A DNA stretch of 46,404 nucleotides from Hominisplanchenecus_A murintestinalis (GTDB lineage Bacteria; Bacillota; Clostridia; Lachnospirales; Lachnospiraceae). A program made the translations under genes and the position numbers. A model generated the notes under the pieces. That model had not been told where the DNA came from. It did no database searches and saw nothing but the letters and a program-made list of their open reading frames with translations. The stretch lies in NCBI RefSeq assembly GCF_943193015.1, contig NZ_CALPCM010000022.1:1-46404 (forward strand). Reading direction: 5' to 3'. This document shows, one piece after another, positions 1 through 8,849 of the stretch; the first letter of the stretch is position 1; every line of letters begins with the position of its first letter.

Positions 1-77
1 GGGCTGGATTCTCCGGCTGAATTTACGCATTCTCACGGACTTTGCAGCAAGTGCAAAGTCCTGGGCTGAACTGTTAC
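1..77. mobile_element. Right part of a MITE-like element, cut by the window edge
   Basis: This stretch matches 2279-2355 with three mismatches in 77 positions and ends in the same terminal repeat, GGGCTGAACTGTTAC. It therefore appears to be the right half of a second copy of the element described at 2213-2355. It ends one base before the stop codon (79-81) of the neighbouring secreted-protein gene, so the 8 bases that would be its target duplication (78-85) would include that stop. The left half and left duplication lie outside the window. Confidence 0.8.
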
Positions 78-78
78 C

Positions 79-2031
79 TCAATTCCCCGCGCTGTGGTAA
101 GTCCCCGGACGGGTCACGCGATCATAGATGTAATAATTCTCCGGTTCTTTATCGGTATTAGCATCCAGATTCATAGCAAGCGCCTCATCCCTTGTAATCG
201 TACAGGCGTCAATAAAGTTCTGATCCTCTATATCCTTGTAATTATATTCTTCCCGATACTTTATACGATTGAGAATATCTGCCTTCCATGTCTGGCTTCC
301 GGAATCATAGTAATACGTCGTAAAACCACTCCACACACCTGTCTCAGCATTATATCTGCTTACCTCATCCATCGCATCGTAATTATAATAATAGGTTTTT
401 CCGTCATCAGGAAGCTTGATGCTTACATCTTTCATGATGATAGAAGGCGACTCCGTTTCAACGGTATCCTCGAATTTGGCGCCAGGATAATAATACTCCC
501 ATTTATTAAAATACCTTCCGTCATACCACGCATTTGAAAAATGTCCGACGGATCCCCAGCCCTGAAAGCCTTCGCTGGTACTGCCATTATCATACATAAA
601 TGTATAGCCGTCTGCACTTCCCCCAAATATTGAGGTCAGCAGCGTAAGCTTTACATAGCTTCCCTCTTTGCCGACTGTCTGCCGAACAGACGCCCATGTA
701 AGCTCCGGCTGGTCTGTAGGTTCTTTCGGAACTTCCATTGCGCTGTACTCCCGGATCATTGCCGCGACGTCCTTTAGGTTACGCTTCCTGTAAGCATCCC
801 CGCCGGAACCGTCAAATGAATACCAATATTTAATCTGATTGGCATGGATTCCCTGTCCTTTGCCTGAACCCTGGCCGCCATAGGACCTGGTTTCGCCGTT
901 ATAGGTTACATCTACAAGATAATGTGCCGAAGAAGACCACTCAACGGTCACTGCGCTGTTAAGTTTCTTAGCAACCGACATCATCACGGACGGAAAACCT
1001 ATCGAGTCACATTTCATTGGATGCAGCGCTGATACGAGCATGGACTTGCTGTCAGCCCTGTAATATGGGCTCTGAATATAAAAAGCCTGGTCCACATGCG
1101 GTGAAGTCGAAAGACCGTAGTATGGCGCTGCTGTACTCTTTTTCTGCTCGCCCAGCACATATACGCCGCTATAAAGGGATTCGCTGCTAAAGCCACTCTG
1201 GATTCCCGATAGATTATCAAAATATGGCTTCCTGCTGTCTCCATAAGTTGATATCAAATAATCGACAACATCCTTAAGCCCGGCAACTTGAACCGTGGCC
1301 TTAGTATCTTTATATTCATAGTCTTTTTCTATGGTCGTCTCGCCTGTTGTTATATTGTAAACCGAATGTGTTCCTGTTACTTTTCCTACCTGAAGACTTA
1401 GTTTTCCGCCATCTGTCTCGCGTCCTTCTGCAATATATCCTCCCTTAACCCTCTTCGTCTTAATATTTTCGTATTTTACATCAGAAAAAACAGTGTCCGT
1501 CGGGGTTACGCTTCCCGTCTTACCTTTATCCGCATATTTAGTCTCCTTATCCACAAACCGGAATGAGTCAGGATCCGGATTATTTGTCTTAATGTAAAAA
1601 TATGAATTAAACGGCGGCATAAGCGGAATCACCTCATAGGAATATCCCCCCTCATCCGTTTTTGCTTCATTTGGCGATACTGACGGTTTCTTTTTAGCCA
1701 CAACCGTCACTTTACATGTGTATTTTTTCTTTCCGATTACCGCCTGAATTTTTGACTTACCCTTTTTAAGCCCTTTTACTGCCGCATATGTTTTTGATTT
1801 CTTTACGATTTTAATTCTTTTTTTACCTGCTATAACCTTCCACTTAACTTTTTTCCTATTGTTCTTTAATTTTACCTTGACAGTTTTCCCAACCGTCACC
1901 TTTGCTGATTTGGCAATACGCACTTTCTTTGCTTTCGCCTGTAGATTAGGAGCAGGATGAAACATTACTCCTCCCAAAACCAAAGCGACTGCCATAACTG
2001 CTGCCACCGCTTTTTTTAATACCTTATTCAT
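79..2031 (-). CDS. Secreted protein with N-terminal Ig-like (Big_2-type) basic domain
   Basis: A 650-residue exported protein of unknown function. The start at 2031 follows a strong GGGAGGG ribosome-binding site and gives a clear signal peptide (basic MNKVLKK, then a hydrophobic Ala/Val stretch, cleavage near residue 33). A longer frame to 2118 would put 29 hydrophilic residues before the signal and is unlikely. Residues about 35-115 are very rich in Lys and alternate in a beta-strand pattern like bacterial Ig-like domains (VTVGKTVKVKL, then ITCKV-type ending). The remaining ~530 residues are rich in Tyr, Ser, Gly and Asp, with no motif I recognise; no LPXTG anchor is present. It lies on the same strand as the next large secreted protein, separated by a mobile element, and may share its surface role. 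Function not assigned. Confidence 0.8.
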   Translation of the reverse strand: MNKVLKKAVAAVMAVALVLGGVMFHPAPNLQAKAKKVRIAKSAKVTVGKTVKVKLKNNRKKVKWKVIAGKKRIKIVKKSKTYAAVKGLKKGKSKIQAVIGKKKYTCKVTVVAKKKPSVSPNEAKTDEGGYSYEVIPLMPPFNSYFYIKTNNPDPDSFRFVDKETKYADKGKTGSVTPTDTVFSDVKYENIKTKRVKGGYIAEGRETDGGKLSLQVGKVTGTHSVYNITTGETTIEKDYEYKDTKATVQVAGLKDVVDYLISTYGDSRKPYFDNLSGIQSGFSSESLYSGVYVLGEQKKSTAAPYYGLSTSPHVDQAFYIQSPYYRADSKSMLVSALHPMKCDSIGFPSVMMSVAKKLNSAVTVEWSSSAHYLVDVTYNGETRSYGGQGSGKGQGIHANQIKYWYSFDGSGGDAYRKRNLKDVAAMIREYSAMEVPKEPTDQPELTWASVRQTVGKEGSYVKLTLLTSIFGGSADGYTFMYDNGSTSEGFQGWGSVGHFSNAWYDGRYFNKWEYYYPGAKFEDTVETESPSIIMKDVSIKLPDDGKTYYYNYDAMDEVSRYNAETGVWSGFTTYYYDSGSQTWKADILNRIKYREEYNYKDIEDQNFIDACTITRDEALAMNLDANTDKEPENYYIYDRVTRPGTYHSAGN

Positions 2032-2085
2032 AAATCCCTCCCTTTCCGCCCACACATGCAAGCAGGCATATCCATTCCCCGTGTC

Positions 2086-2116
2086 GTGCAAAACCAAACG
2101 GTGTTTGATTTTGCAC
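2086..2116 (-). promoter_or_regulatory. Long hairpin in the upstream region of the 79-2031 gene
   Basis: GTGCAAAACCAAAC (2086-2099) and GTTTGATTTTGCAC (2103-2116) pair over 14 positions with a 3-base loop. In the minus-strand RNA the only non-Watson-Crick pair is a U-G wobble. It lies about 55 bases before the start codon. No U-run follows on either strand, so it is not a simple terminator. It may be a 5' UTR stabiliser or regulatory fold. No convincing sigma-A promoter was found between here and 2212. Confidence 0.5.
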
Positions 2117-2212
2117 AAATAGCTATACTATGTTACTTAGTTTCTCTATATTTAATATAGCACAACCCCAGGCAAATGTATAGAAAATCATTAAGCCAAA
2201 TCCAGATGCTTA

Positions 2213-2355
2213 GTAACAGTTCAGCCTTCGGCTTCACTGTTACGGAATCCAGCCCATTTAAAGTTTGCTGTTCGCAAAGGGCTGGATTCTCTGGCTGAAT
2301 TTACACATTCTCACAGACTTTGCAGCAAGTGCAAAGTCCTGGGCTGAACTGTTAC
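2213..2355. mobile_element. Complete 143-bp MITE-like element with 8-bp target duplication
   Basis: The element begins GTAACAGTTCAGCC and ends with its exact reverse complement GGCTGAACTGTTAC, giving 14-bp perfect terminal inverted repeats. It is flanked by identical 8-bp direct repeats GATGCTTA (2205-2212 and 2356-2363), the footprint of transposition. It has no coding capacity. Inside are three further hairpins: GTAACAGT/ACTGTTAC (2213-2220 with 2236-2243), GAATCCAGCCC/GGGCTGGATTC (2245-2255 with 2279-2289), and GACTTTGC/GCAAAGTC (2316-2323 with 2331-2338). The right duplication contains the stop codon of the 2361-7427 gene. An 8-bp duplication fits several IS families; the parent transposase is not in this window, so the family is not assigned. 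Confidence 0.88.
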
Positions 2356-2360
2356 GATGC

Positions 2361-5300
2361 TTATTTAATTTTTACTGTCCTTTTCTTCGTCACATACCCC
2401 GGCCTGCTCACCTGGACTTTTATCACTGTCTTTTTGGGCAGGCGTTTTGAGAGCTTCAGCACGATTTTCCCTGTTTTGTTCTTAGACGGTGATATCGTGA
2501 TGGATTTTACTTTTCTCCTGCCTTTTATAAGGATTTTCTTATTGAGCGTTATTTTCACCTTGCTCTTTTTCATTGTTTTGACGGTAATCTTTTTAGCGTT
2601 TTTCTTCGCTTTTATCTGGAGCGTTGTGATCTTTTTCTTAACTGGCGGTTTCACGGTTGGCCTGGGGGCGTTCGCCTGCTCTTTTGCTTTGACCGTAACT
2701 TTAAACACCGCCGTTTTCCCTCCGTAGGAGACGGTACAGGTATAAACGCCCGCCTTTTTCATGTTCACCCCGGAAGCATCGAGCTTCGCCGCTTTGGTGA
2801 CGTCCTCTTCTGTCCCGTCCGCATACCGCGCCTTTACTATCAGATCAGAGGATGTAAACGCTTCCCCCTCTGTGTAAACAGTCTTTGTCTTGGAAACCTT
2901 CAGCTCATAAAGCTGTCTCTGGGAGGCTTTTTCATATACGGCGCTGTCCAGTACGACAAAGTCTGCATTGTTTCCGGTCTGTCCGTCCTCTTCCGGCGCA
3001 GATACTTCCACATAATACACCTTATCCTTCTCATAGGGGACATGGAACGCCGCGTAGCGGCTGTCAAAGGACTCCAGCTCTCCCACCTCCATACTGTCAA
3101 CGACAGAACCCTCTGCCGACGTTTCCCGGAGGTTTACCCGGACGCCTGTTTCTGTATGATATCCTCTGTTTACCACTGTCGTGTAAATGCAGACGCCGCC
3201 GTCCTCTTTTGCCCCCCATCCGGTTCCTTCCGCACTGATATCACGGTAATCCAGGGTAAACTCTTTCCTGTTGTTTGCGGTATCCGCATCCTGTCCGGCG
3301 CGCTCCTCTGCTTCAAAGGTAAGCCTTGTCCCTATCTGCTCTTCCAGAATCTTATATGGATATGTGAACGTCTGCGTCTGTCCCGGAAGCAGGGCGTCCT
3401 GAGCTTCCATGCTGCTAAGGATGTTCCCCTCGCTGTCTAAAATGTTTATTTTATAATTCCCGGCTTTGTTCCCGTGGTTCTTCATTTCGACACGGAACAG
3501 GGTCTGAGCGCCCGGAAGAATCGTTCCGGCGTCTGCCGTAATCTCCTCTATCCCGATGTCGCAGCTTTGCCCCACCGCAAGCAGCGCCAGGTTCGCCGTG
3601 CCATAAGGCTCTTCCGCTTCATAGTCTCCCGTCACATCTATACGGTTCAGCAAAAGCTCCATGCCGCTTTCCGTCCATGCCCCGCTGAAACCGGAAATGC
3701 TCTTTCCGAAATCTGTCAAAGCCTTCGGAGACCCCCATTTCCCGGATTCTGAATCATAAAATACGCCGTACAGCTCACAGGACAGGCCGTCCGAAACTGG
3801 ATAGACGACCGCCCTGTTTTCCCCATCGCAGACTACCCGGAAGTTGTCGGTGGCTATCACCCCTTTTTCTGTGACAGCCGTCCCTTCACTTCCGTAAATC
3901 TGCTCCCGGCACATCACCGTGCCGTCCTGGTACCAGTACAGGCTTCCCCCTTCCATGAGCGGGGCGGAAACCTGCGCGGCGTCTTCCGCTTCCTCAAGCG
4001 TATCGCCGTCCAGATAAACTACAAGGTCTTCGGTCGTATTCGGATCATTATCGGAGTCCTCGCACCACGCGGCGCTCAGCTCTCCGTCTGCATACCCCGC
4101 CGTAAAGCCGGAAACAGAACCCAAATCTTCATACATGCACCCCGGCGCGCTCCAGGAGCTGCCGTCAAAGCGGCTTGCCCAGACAGCGTTTTTCCCTCTC
4201 ATCCCGAACCAGTCGTACATGCTGTTATTCAGCCACAGGACTGCCACCTCTCCGTTTCCACCGCAGACCTTCGGCGTCATGCACAGCCCGTTGTTTCCTT
4301 CCTCCAGTTCTGATACCCGGAAGCTCCTTTCCTCCCTGTCGAATACCGCTGCGGAAATCCCCATGCCATATGCCATAGTATCCAGCGTGTCGCCCTCGCC
4401 AAATGCCCGCCTTCCGTCCTGCCATACGACATAAGCCACATCATCTATCACAGCCAGCTCCGGCTGGAAGTCTACGGTGCCGTCCCCCTCTACAGGCCGC
4501 GGCTCCGACCACGCGGAACCGTCAAAATACGAATAGTACAGGCAGATATCGTTGACAGCGCTGCTGCCGCTGTCTATCCATACCGCGATTTTACTTCCGT
4601 CTGAAAAAGCCGCCAGCTTCGGCGCTGACTCCGCATATGTATTCGTCTTGAAAACTGTCTCCCCGCTGCTTTCCGCGGCGCGGCTCTTTACGGTGCTCTT
4701 CCGGTTCGCCAGAAATTCCGAGCCTTTCTCCAGGTAGCTCAAATCCTGCGCCTGGTACAGCCCAGCGTCATACCAGGCAAAGACGTCCGCCTCTTCGGAG
4801 ACAGCCCTCGCTTTTTTCGTCGCGGGATATTCCACAAACCATTCCTTTATCGGCTCAAAATCATGCCGGTATTCAAAAAATCCCAGCTTCGCTTTAAAGT
4901 AGGCGTTAATCGACGTCTTCATGCTGAAATAAGGGCTTGCTGGAGAAATCTTTACATACGGTTTAAACGCCAGTTTCCCTCCCCCGCCGATCGTTGCAAC
5001 TTTATTAATGCCGACGCCTGCCCCTACGCTGCCTGACACAGTGGCTTCCAACTCTCCTGCAGGCAGAAAGCCCTTCGCCTGCGCGCTGCGGTATACATTC
5101 CACTTCGCCTCGGCTTCCCCTTTAATCTGGGCTTCCCAATAGCACGGTACAGGTCCGATGGCAAACTGCCCGGACCAGTCCCAGGAAACCGACGGGCTAA
5201 AGATTACCTTCCCATCCAGAAATTCAAAGCTTCCCTGCGGCGTGACATAGCCTTCCAGATAGCCGATAATCGTAAAATCTGCTGAAAAGCCAAAGGAACC

Positions 5301-7427
5301 CTGCGGATATTTCATCGCAGTCCCATACGTACTTTTTATATTTTTCAGCTTTTCCAGCGTCTTTTTACGGTCTTTTTGTTTTACCGCATCTTTTATATTC
5401 TGCCACAAAAGTTTCGTTTCCGTATTCGGCACATGCGCCCTGCTTTTGCTCGCCGCATTCGTGGCATATTTATCTGATTTTGTATATTGCGCCACATCAA
5501 TCCCTATCGTCGCATACACCTTATTATCTTCTACCCCCACAGACACCGGAAGAAAATTCACCACGTCCAGCCCGACCTTCGCGCCGCCGACAAACGGCCA
5601 GCTCTTAGGCAGGGTGATTCCTATCTTACTGTCAATGGAAAATTTTATTCCGTTCGCCCAGGCGGGTACTGCGCCGTCGGCTTTCAGCTTCAGCTCCCGC
5701 ACGGATACATTCCCCTTATCATCCGTGGCGCGCAGGTAAATCGTATCGCTCACATCAAACTTATTCTTGAGAACCATCCGGAGCGTCCCATTGGAAAACG
5801 TCTGCTTTGCGCCTTTCTGCGCCAGCTCGACCTTTCCATAGCCATGTTTTCCCCAGTCAATCTCCGCTTCCAGAGTAACCGCGTCAGACTTCAGCAGGTC
5901 TACGGCATATTCTTCATTCATCACATCCGTATTCCCTATCCATACGGCATTGATCACCGGCTTCTCCGCCGACGGCTGCAGGTAAACTTTCCGGGACTGC
6001 TTCAGCCGCTTTTTCGAAATCCACCGCGTCGAATAGCCCTTCTTCGAAATCACCGCCTCGCTCCAGCTTCCCTCTGCCGTCTCCGCGACGCCGTCTGTTC
6101 CAGTTTCATACTTCGCCGTTCCCGCCGAAACCCTGGCACCTTTCGACAGCCCATACTTTACGCCCTTCTCCGGATTTTTCTCATGATTCTCGTATACGGT
6201 AAGCGTCAGCTTTTTTAAGGGAGCCTCCGGCGTATTCTCCCCGGGGAAAACCGCGCCGCCCACCTCCGCATCTGTCCCGTCGGAACATACCGTCCCCGCA
6301 TAGGTATAGAGATTCGAAGATGAAAGATTCAGATTCAAAGCCAACCGCGCGCTGTCACCATAGTTACCGACATAGTAGCCATGACTGATGACCCTGCCGT
6401 CGCAGTCGACGTAAATCGCATTGATTGAATTACCGCCCGGCGACCGCAGCCACCAGAAGCAGTTTCCGGCATAAGATGTATCGCTATAGCTCCACACTCC
6501 CATCGCCTTTGCATAGGTGCTGCTCTGGCAGCGGCGGGCTTCGTCCCTTGTATCTCCATTCTTTACAAACCCATAGGATTTTGCCCTGTCTGTATTCCAC
6601 ACATCCGACTCGGAGAGCAGAAAGATTTTGTCCTTGGTAGCGTTTCCTCCGTTTGTTCCATATTCTATGTTGTCGGCATTCTCCAGATATGAATTTGCGA
6701 TTGCCGCCTGCTCGGATGCGGTAAACGCGCTGCCGATAAAATTCTTCCGTCTGTAGTCCACGGACTGCTGGTTACTCCCCGCCCCGTAACCGTTCAGCCA
6801 GCTCCGTATGATGCTCGTCTCCCAGGTGACGTCTTCCCATTCAATATGGTACTTCTGGCCGTCCAGCGCCACGTCCGACAGGAGCAGCGCCTCGTTTCCG
6901 TCCGTATGTAGCACCCGCCACTTGATTGGCTCATATTTGAAGTAGTGGTAGACTGTGCTGCTGCTCCAGTGATAGCAGTCGCCGTCATCGGGGGTTACGA
7001 AATTCGTATCTTCCTCTTTCAGCCTCCGGTACTTTTCCCCGTTCAGTGTGATATCGTTATTATCATCCCAGCCGGATGCACTTTGCAGCGCACGGTACAC
7101 GCTGTCCGACACGATAACGTCCCCGTCCCGCCGCAGGCTGGCGTCCAGAGCCGTATATTCCACGCCGTTTGGTATCACTTCCGCCTGTGGATAACTCCCG
7201 AACCACACGCAGTCCCAGGTCACCTTCTGCCCCGCTTTCATGCTGGCGTCCGGGACGATGCGGGGGTTTTTCAGCGTAACGTCCGCCGCTTCTGCGTTTT
7301 CTGCTACGTTCTCCGGCATCGCCGCCGGAAGCGGGGATAGCGCCAGCACAGCCGCCATGACCGCCGCCAGCGCCGCGGACAGAAGTCGCCTTACCGCTGG
7401 CTGAAATGTTCTTTTGTTTTTCCTCAT
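2361..7427 (-). CDS. Giant secreted multidomain protein: DUF6273, CARDB and Big_3-type domains
   Basis: A 1688-residue exported protein. Residues 1-47 form a signal peptide (RRLLSAALAAVMAAVLAL core). Residues about 50-385 match the DUF6273 pattern: VWFGSYPQ near the start, EALLLSDVALDGQ, WETSIIRSWLNGY, then WLRSPGGN and the ending SARLALNLN. The middle (about 390-920) is Ig-like or beta-rich without a clear family. About 920-1300 is Trp/Asp-rich and looks like a beta-propeller. About 1310-1490 holds two CARDB-like adhesion domains. About 1510-1580 is Big_3-like (VYTEGEAFTSSDLIVKARYADG). The last ~100 residues are Lys-rich beta strands ending VKIK. The start at 7427 follows GAGGGAG. Its stop codon lies in the target duplication of the element at 2213-2355. 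The role is probably adhesion or surface structure; this is inference from domain content only. Confidence 0.85.
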   Translation of the reverse strand: MRKNKRTFQPAVRRLLSAALAAVMAAVLALSPLPAAMPENVAENAEAADVTLKNPRIVPDASMKAGQKVTWDCVWFGSYPQAEVIPNGVEYTALDASLRRDGDVIVSDSVYRALQSASGWDDNNDITLNGEKYRRLKEEDTNFVTPDDGDCYHWSSSTVYHYFKYEPIKWRVLHTDGNEALLLSDVALDGQKYHIEWEDVTWETSIIRSWLNGYGAGSNQQSVDYRRKNFIGSAFTASEQAAIANSYLENADNIEYGTNGGNATKDKIFLLSESDVWNTDRAKSYGFVKNGDTRDEARRCQSSTYAKAMGVWSYSDTSYAGNCFWWLRSPGGNSINAIYVDCDGRVISHGYYVGNYGDSARLALNLNLSSSNLYTYAGTVCSDGTDAEVGGAVFPGENTPEAPLKKLTLTVYENHEKNPEKGVKYGLSKGARVSAGTAKYETGTDGVAETAEGSWSEAVISKKGYSTRWISKKRLKQSRKVYLQPSAEKPVINAVWIGNTDVMNEEYAVDLLKSDAVTLEAEIDWGKHGYGKVELAQKGAKQTFSNGTLRMVLKNKFDVSDTIYLRATDDKGNVSVRELKLKADGAVPAWANGIKFSIDSKIGITLPKSWPFVGGAKVGLDVVNFLPVSVGVEDNKVYATIGIDVAQYTKSDKYATNAASKSRAHVPNTETKLLWQNIKDAVKQKDRKKTLEKLKNIKSTYGTAMKYPQGSFGFSADFTIIGYLEGYVTPQGSFEFLDGKVIFSPSVSWDWSGQFAIGPVPCYWEAQIKGEAEAKWNVYRSAQAKGFLPAGELEATVSGSVGAGVGINKVATIGGGGKLAFKPYVKISPASPYFSMKTSINAYFKAKLGFFEYRHDFEPIKEWFVEYPATKKARAVSEEADVFAWYDAGLYQAQDLSYLEKGSEFLANRKSTVKSRAAESSGETVFKTNTYAESAPKLAAFSDGSKIAVWIDSGSSAVNDICLYYSYFDGSAWSEPRPVEGDGTVDFQPELAVIDDVAYVVWQDGRRAFGEGDTLDTMAYGMGISAAVFDREERSFRVSELEEGNNGLCMTPKVCGGNGEVAVLWLNNSMYDWFGMRGKNAVWASRFDGSSWSAPGCMYEDLGSVSGFTAGYADGELSAAWCEDSDNDPNTTEDLVVYLDGDTLEEAEDAAQVSAPLMEGGSLYWYQDGTVMCREQIYGSEGTAVTEKGVIATDNFRVVCDGENRAVVYPVSDGLSCELYGVFYDSESGKWGSPKALTDFGKSISGFSGAWTESGMELLLNRIDVTGDYEAEEPYGTANLALLAVGQSCDIGIEEITADAGTILPGAQTLFRVEMKNHGNKAGNYKINILDSEGNILSSMEAQDALLPGQTQTFTYPYKILEEQIGTRLTFEAEERAGQDADTANNRKEFTLDYRDISAEGTGWGAKEDGGVCIYTTVVNRGYHTETGVRVNLRETSAEGSVVDSMEVGELESFDSRYAAFHVPYEKDKVYYVEVSAPEEDGQTGNNADFVVLDSAVYEKASQRQLYELKVSKTKTVYTEGEAFTSSDLIVKARYADGTEEDVTKAAKLDASGVNMKKAGVYTCTVSYGGKTAVFKVTVKAKEQANAPRPTVKPPVKKKITTLQIKAKKNAKKITVKTMKKSKVKITLNKKILIKGRRKVKSITISPSKNKTGKIVLKLSKRLPKKTVIKVQVSRPGYVTKKRTVKIK

Positions 7428-7475
7428 CTTTCTCCCTCTCCTTTGCTTTCTCTGTCTGTATAGTTCCTATCATGT

Positions 7476-7504
7476 ACTATAGCCTTTTTAAGAAGCATAG
7501 TCAA
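7476..7504 (-). promoter_or_regulatory. Sigma-A-type promoter of the 2361-7427 gene
   Basis: On the minus strand TTGACT (7504-7499) and TATAGT (7481-7476) are separated by 17 bases, a near-consensus pair about 50 bases ahead of the start codon at 7427. Confidence 0.7.
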
Positions 7505-7520
7505 TTATGAAAGCGTATTT

Positions 7521-7616
7521 TATCGCACTTTCTGTAACAGTTTAACCCAGGACTTTGCACTTGCTACCTGTACTGATTGTGCATTTTGCGCAAATGGCAT
7601 AAAGATATCTATGCGC
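7521..7616. repeat. Dispersed structured repeat, copy 1, carrying a MITE fragment
   Basis: TATCGCACTTTC (7521-7532) and a ~34-base block (7574-7607) recur at 11042-11053 and 11071-11105. The right block plus the following bases contains a short hairpin, GCATA/TATGC, that is kept in both copies. Between the two blocks here lies a 32-base stretch (7534-7565) that matches the reverse complement of the right end of the 2213-2355 element with two mismatches; the other copy of the repeat lacks it. No function is known; the second copy sits directly before an XRE regulator gene. Confidence 0.6.
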
Positions 7617-7618
7617 GC

Positions 7619-7655
7619 AAAAAACACCCGCGCAATAAAACACGCGAGTGTTTTT
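7619..7655 (-). terminator. Intrinsic terminator of the Abi_2 gene
   Basis: Stem AACACTCGCG / CGCGGGTGTT on the minus strand (10 pairs, one U-G wobble) followed by six T. It lies about 110 bases after the stop at 7763. On the plus strand the same pair would be a C-A mismatch, so the minus direction is favoured. Confidence 0.75.
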
Positions 7656-7762
7656 CAGCCGCAATCAATACGGCTATCTCTGTATCAGTATACTACCATA
7701 TGCCCAAAAATATTTCAAGTAAAATTTAGAAAAAATATTCACGAATATTTACGAAAAAACAT

Positions 7763-8767
7763 TTACTTATCAAAACTATTATAATTTATATCAGGTTTGG
7801 GAAAAGCTTCTAAAATTCGCAAATCATCTAAATTTCGTATTCCTATCTTTCCTCGGATGTTTGCAAAAGCATTGGGATGAATCCCCCGTTCCAACGCAGA
7901 TAACATTGCATAAATTTCTTCAATAAATGTTTTATACTCTTTCTGAGGCAAGTAATATTTGAGATATACAACCAGGTCAAAAATTCTCTGTTCATGGTCA
8001 TTGTGATAAGATTGACGCAATTCCTGAAAATATTTCTCAAATATCCTCCCAGAATGCCGTCTGCCATCATTTGACCGAGATAAACAATAGATACGTTCAT
8101 TATGCGCACAGGCATTTCTTACTTTTCGCATCCAATGCAGACTTCCAATCAGCAATTTCACATTAGGTAAACCATTATTATCAAACATGTTATACAATTT
8201 ACAAATAGAATGTGTTACTTCAGGCTTACTATACTGGAGAACAGAAATAAATGTCGAAAAATTTACGACCTTCAACATAATCCACGTAGGTATTTGTTTA
8301 TGGTTTGACATATAAAATTTAACATAATCTAATTGACTTCTGCTAAGTTCACTATATGCAGAAGATATTGTGCTCATTTTATTTTGCAGGGAACTCGAAG
8401 GATTGTAAGCATTTGTATCGTACCACGTAATGCCTCCATTGTTGTTTACTTTATCAAAACGATAACCTGTAAGAGTTCTCACTTCCTCTTCGACCTGAGT
8501 TATATATTTAAGCAATAACGAACGGAGATTATCATCAAATTGCTTTACTAAATACATTTGATCTATTGTTGTTTGAGGAAGATAAATATGTTTACCTTTT
8601 GAATCATTACCAGAAACAAACGGCATTTTATATCCATTTATAATGTTAAAATACCCTGTTCGCACAAGTATTTGCTTATGTTTCGATCCAAGACATTCTA
8701 TTTTTTTATCATTTCTTAATTTTCTCATCTGTTGATTATATGTTAAAAAATATTTATCATTTTGCAT
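7763..8767 (-). CDS. Abi_2-family (AbiD/AbiF-like) HEPN protein
   Basis: A 334-residue protein matching the Abi_2 family, whose members include the lactococcal abortive-infection proteins AbiD and AbiF. Visible features are the N-terminal pattern LTYNQQMRKLRNDKK and RTGYFNIINGYK, the central FDDNLRSLLLKYITQVEEEVR, and near residue 220 the segment RKVRNACAHNERIY. That segment carries the R-x4-H motif of HEPN RNases (R of RN, H of AH), so an RNA-cleaving effector is plausible. I chose the start at 8767 because AAGGAAG sits 8-10 bases before it; an ATG 10 codons upstream (8797) has only a weak site. The gene is clearly more AT-rich than its neighbours, has its own promoter and terminator, and looks horizontally acquired. 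No partner antitoxin is adjacent. Confidence 0.88.
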   Translation of the reverse strand: MQNDKYFLTYNQQMRKLRNDKKIECLGSKHKQILVRTGYFNIINGYKMPFVSGNDSKGKHIYLPQTTIDQMYLVKQFDDNLRSLLLKYITQVEEEVRTLTGYRFDKVNNNGGITWYDTNAYNPSSSLQNKMSTISSAYSELSRSQLDYVKFYMSNHKQIPTWIMLKVVNFSTFISVLQYSKPEVTHSICKLYNMFDNNGLPNVKLLIGSLHWMRKVRNACAHNERIYCLSRSNDGRRHSGRIFEKYFQELRQSYHNDHEQRIFDLVVYLKYYLPQKEYKTFIEEIYAMLSALERGIHPNAFANIRGKIGIRNLDDLRILEAFPKPDINYNSFDK

Positions 8768-8849
8768 CACATTATCTTCCTTTTTTATTTTTATCATTAA
8801 TCCATTCTGGTTGTTTTCAAAAGAAAATTCTTAGGATATCCATAAGCTG

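Noticed and set aside
2320..2727. Hydrophobic plus-strand ORF opposite the end of the giant secreted protein
   Set aside because: It is the antisense reading of a Lys-rich tail (AAA/AAG codons read as Phe/Leu); it lacks a ribosome-binding site and overlaps a well-supported gene.
6335..6700. Possible variable region of a diversity-generating retroelement in the DUF6273 segment (WLRSPGGN pattern)
   Set aside because: No reverse transcriptase, template repeat or accessory gene is visible in the window, and no near-repeat of this segment was noticed.
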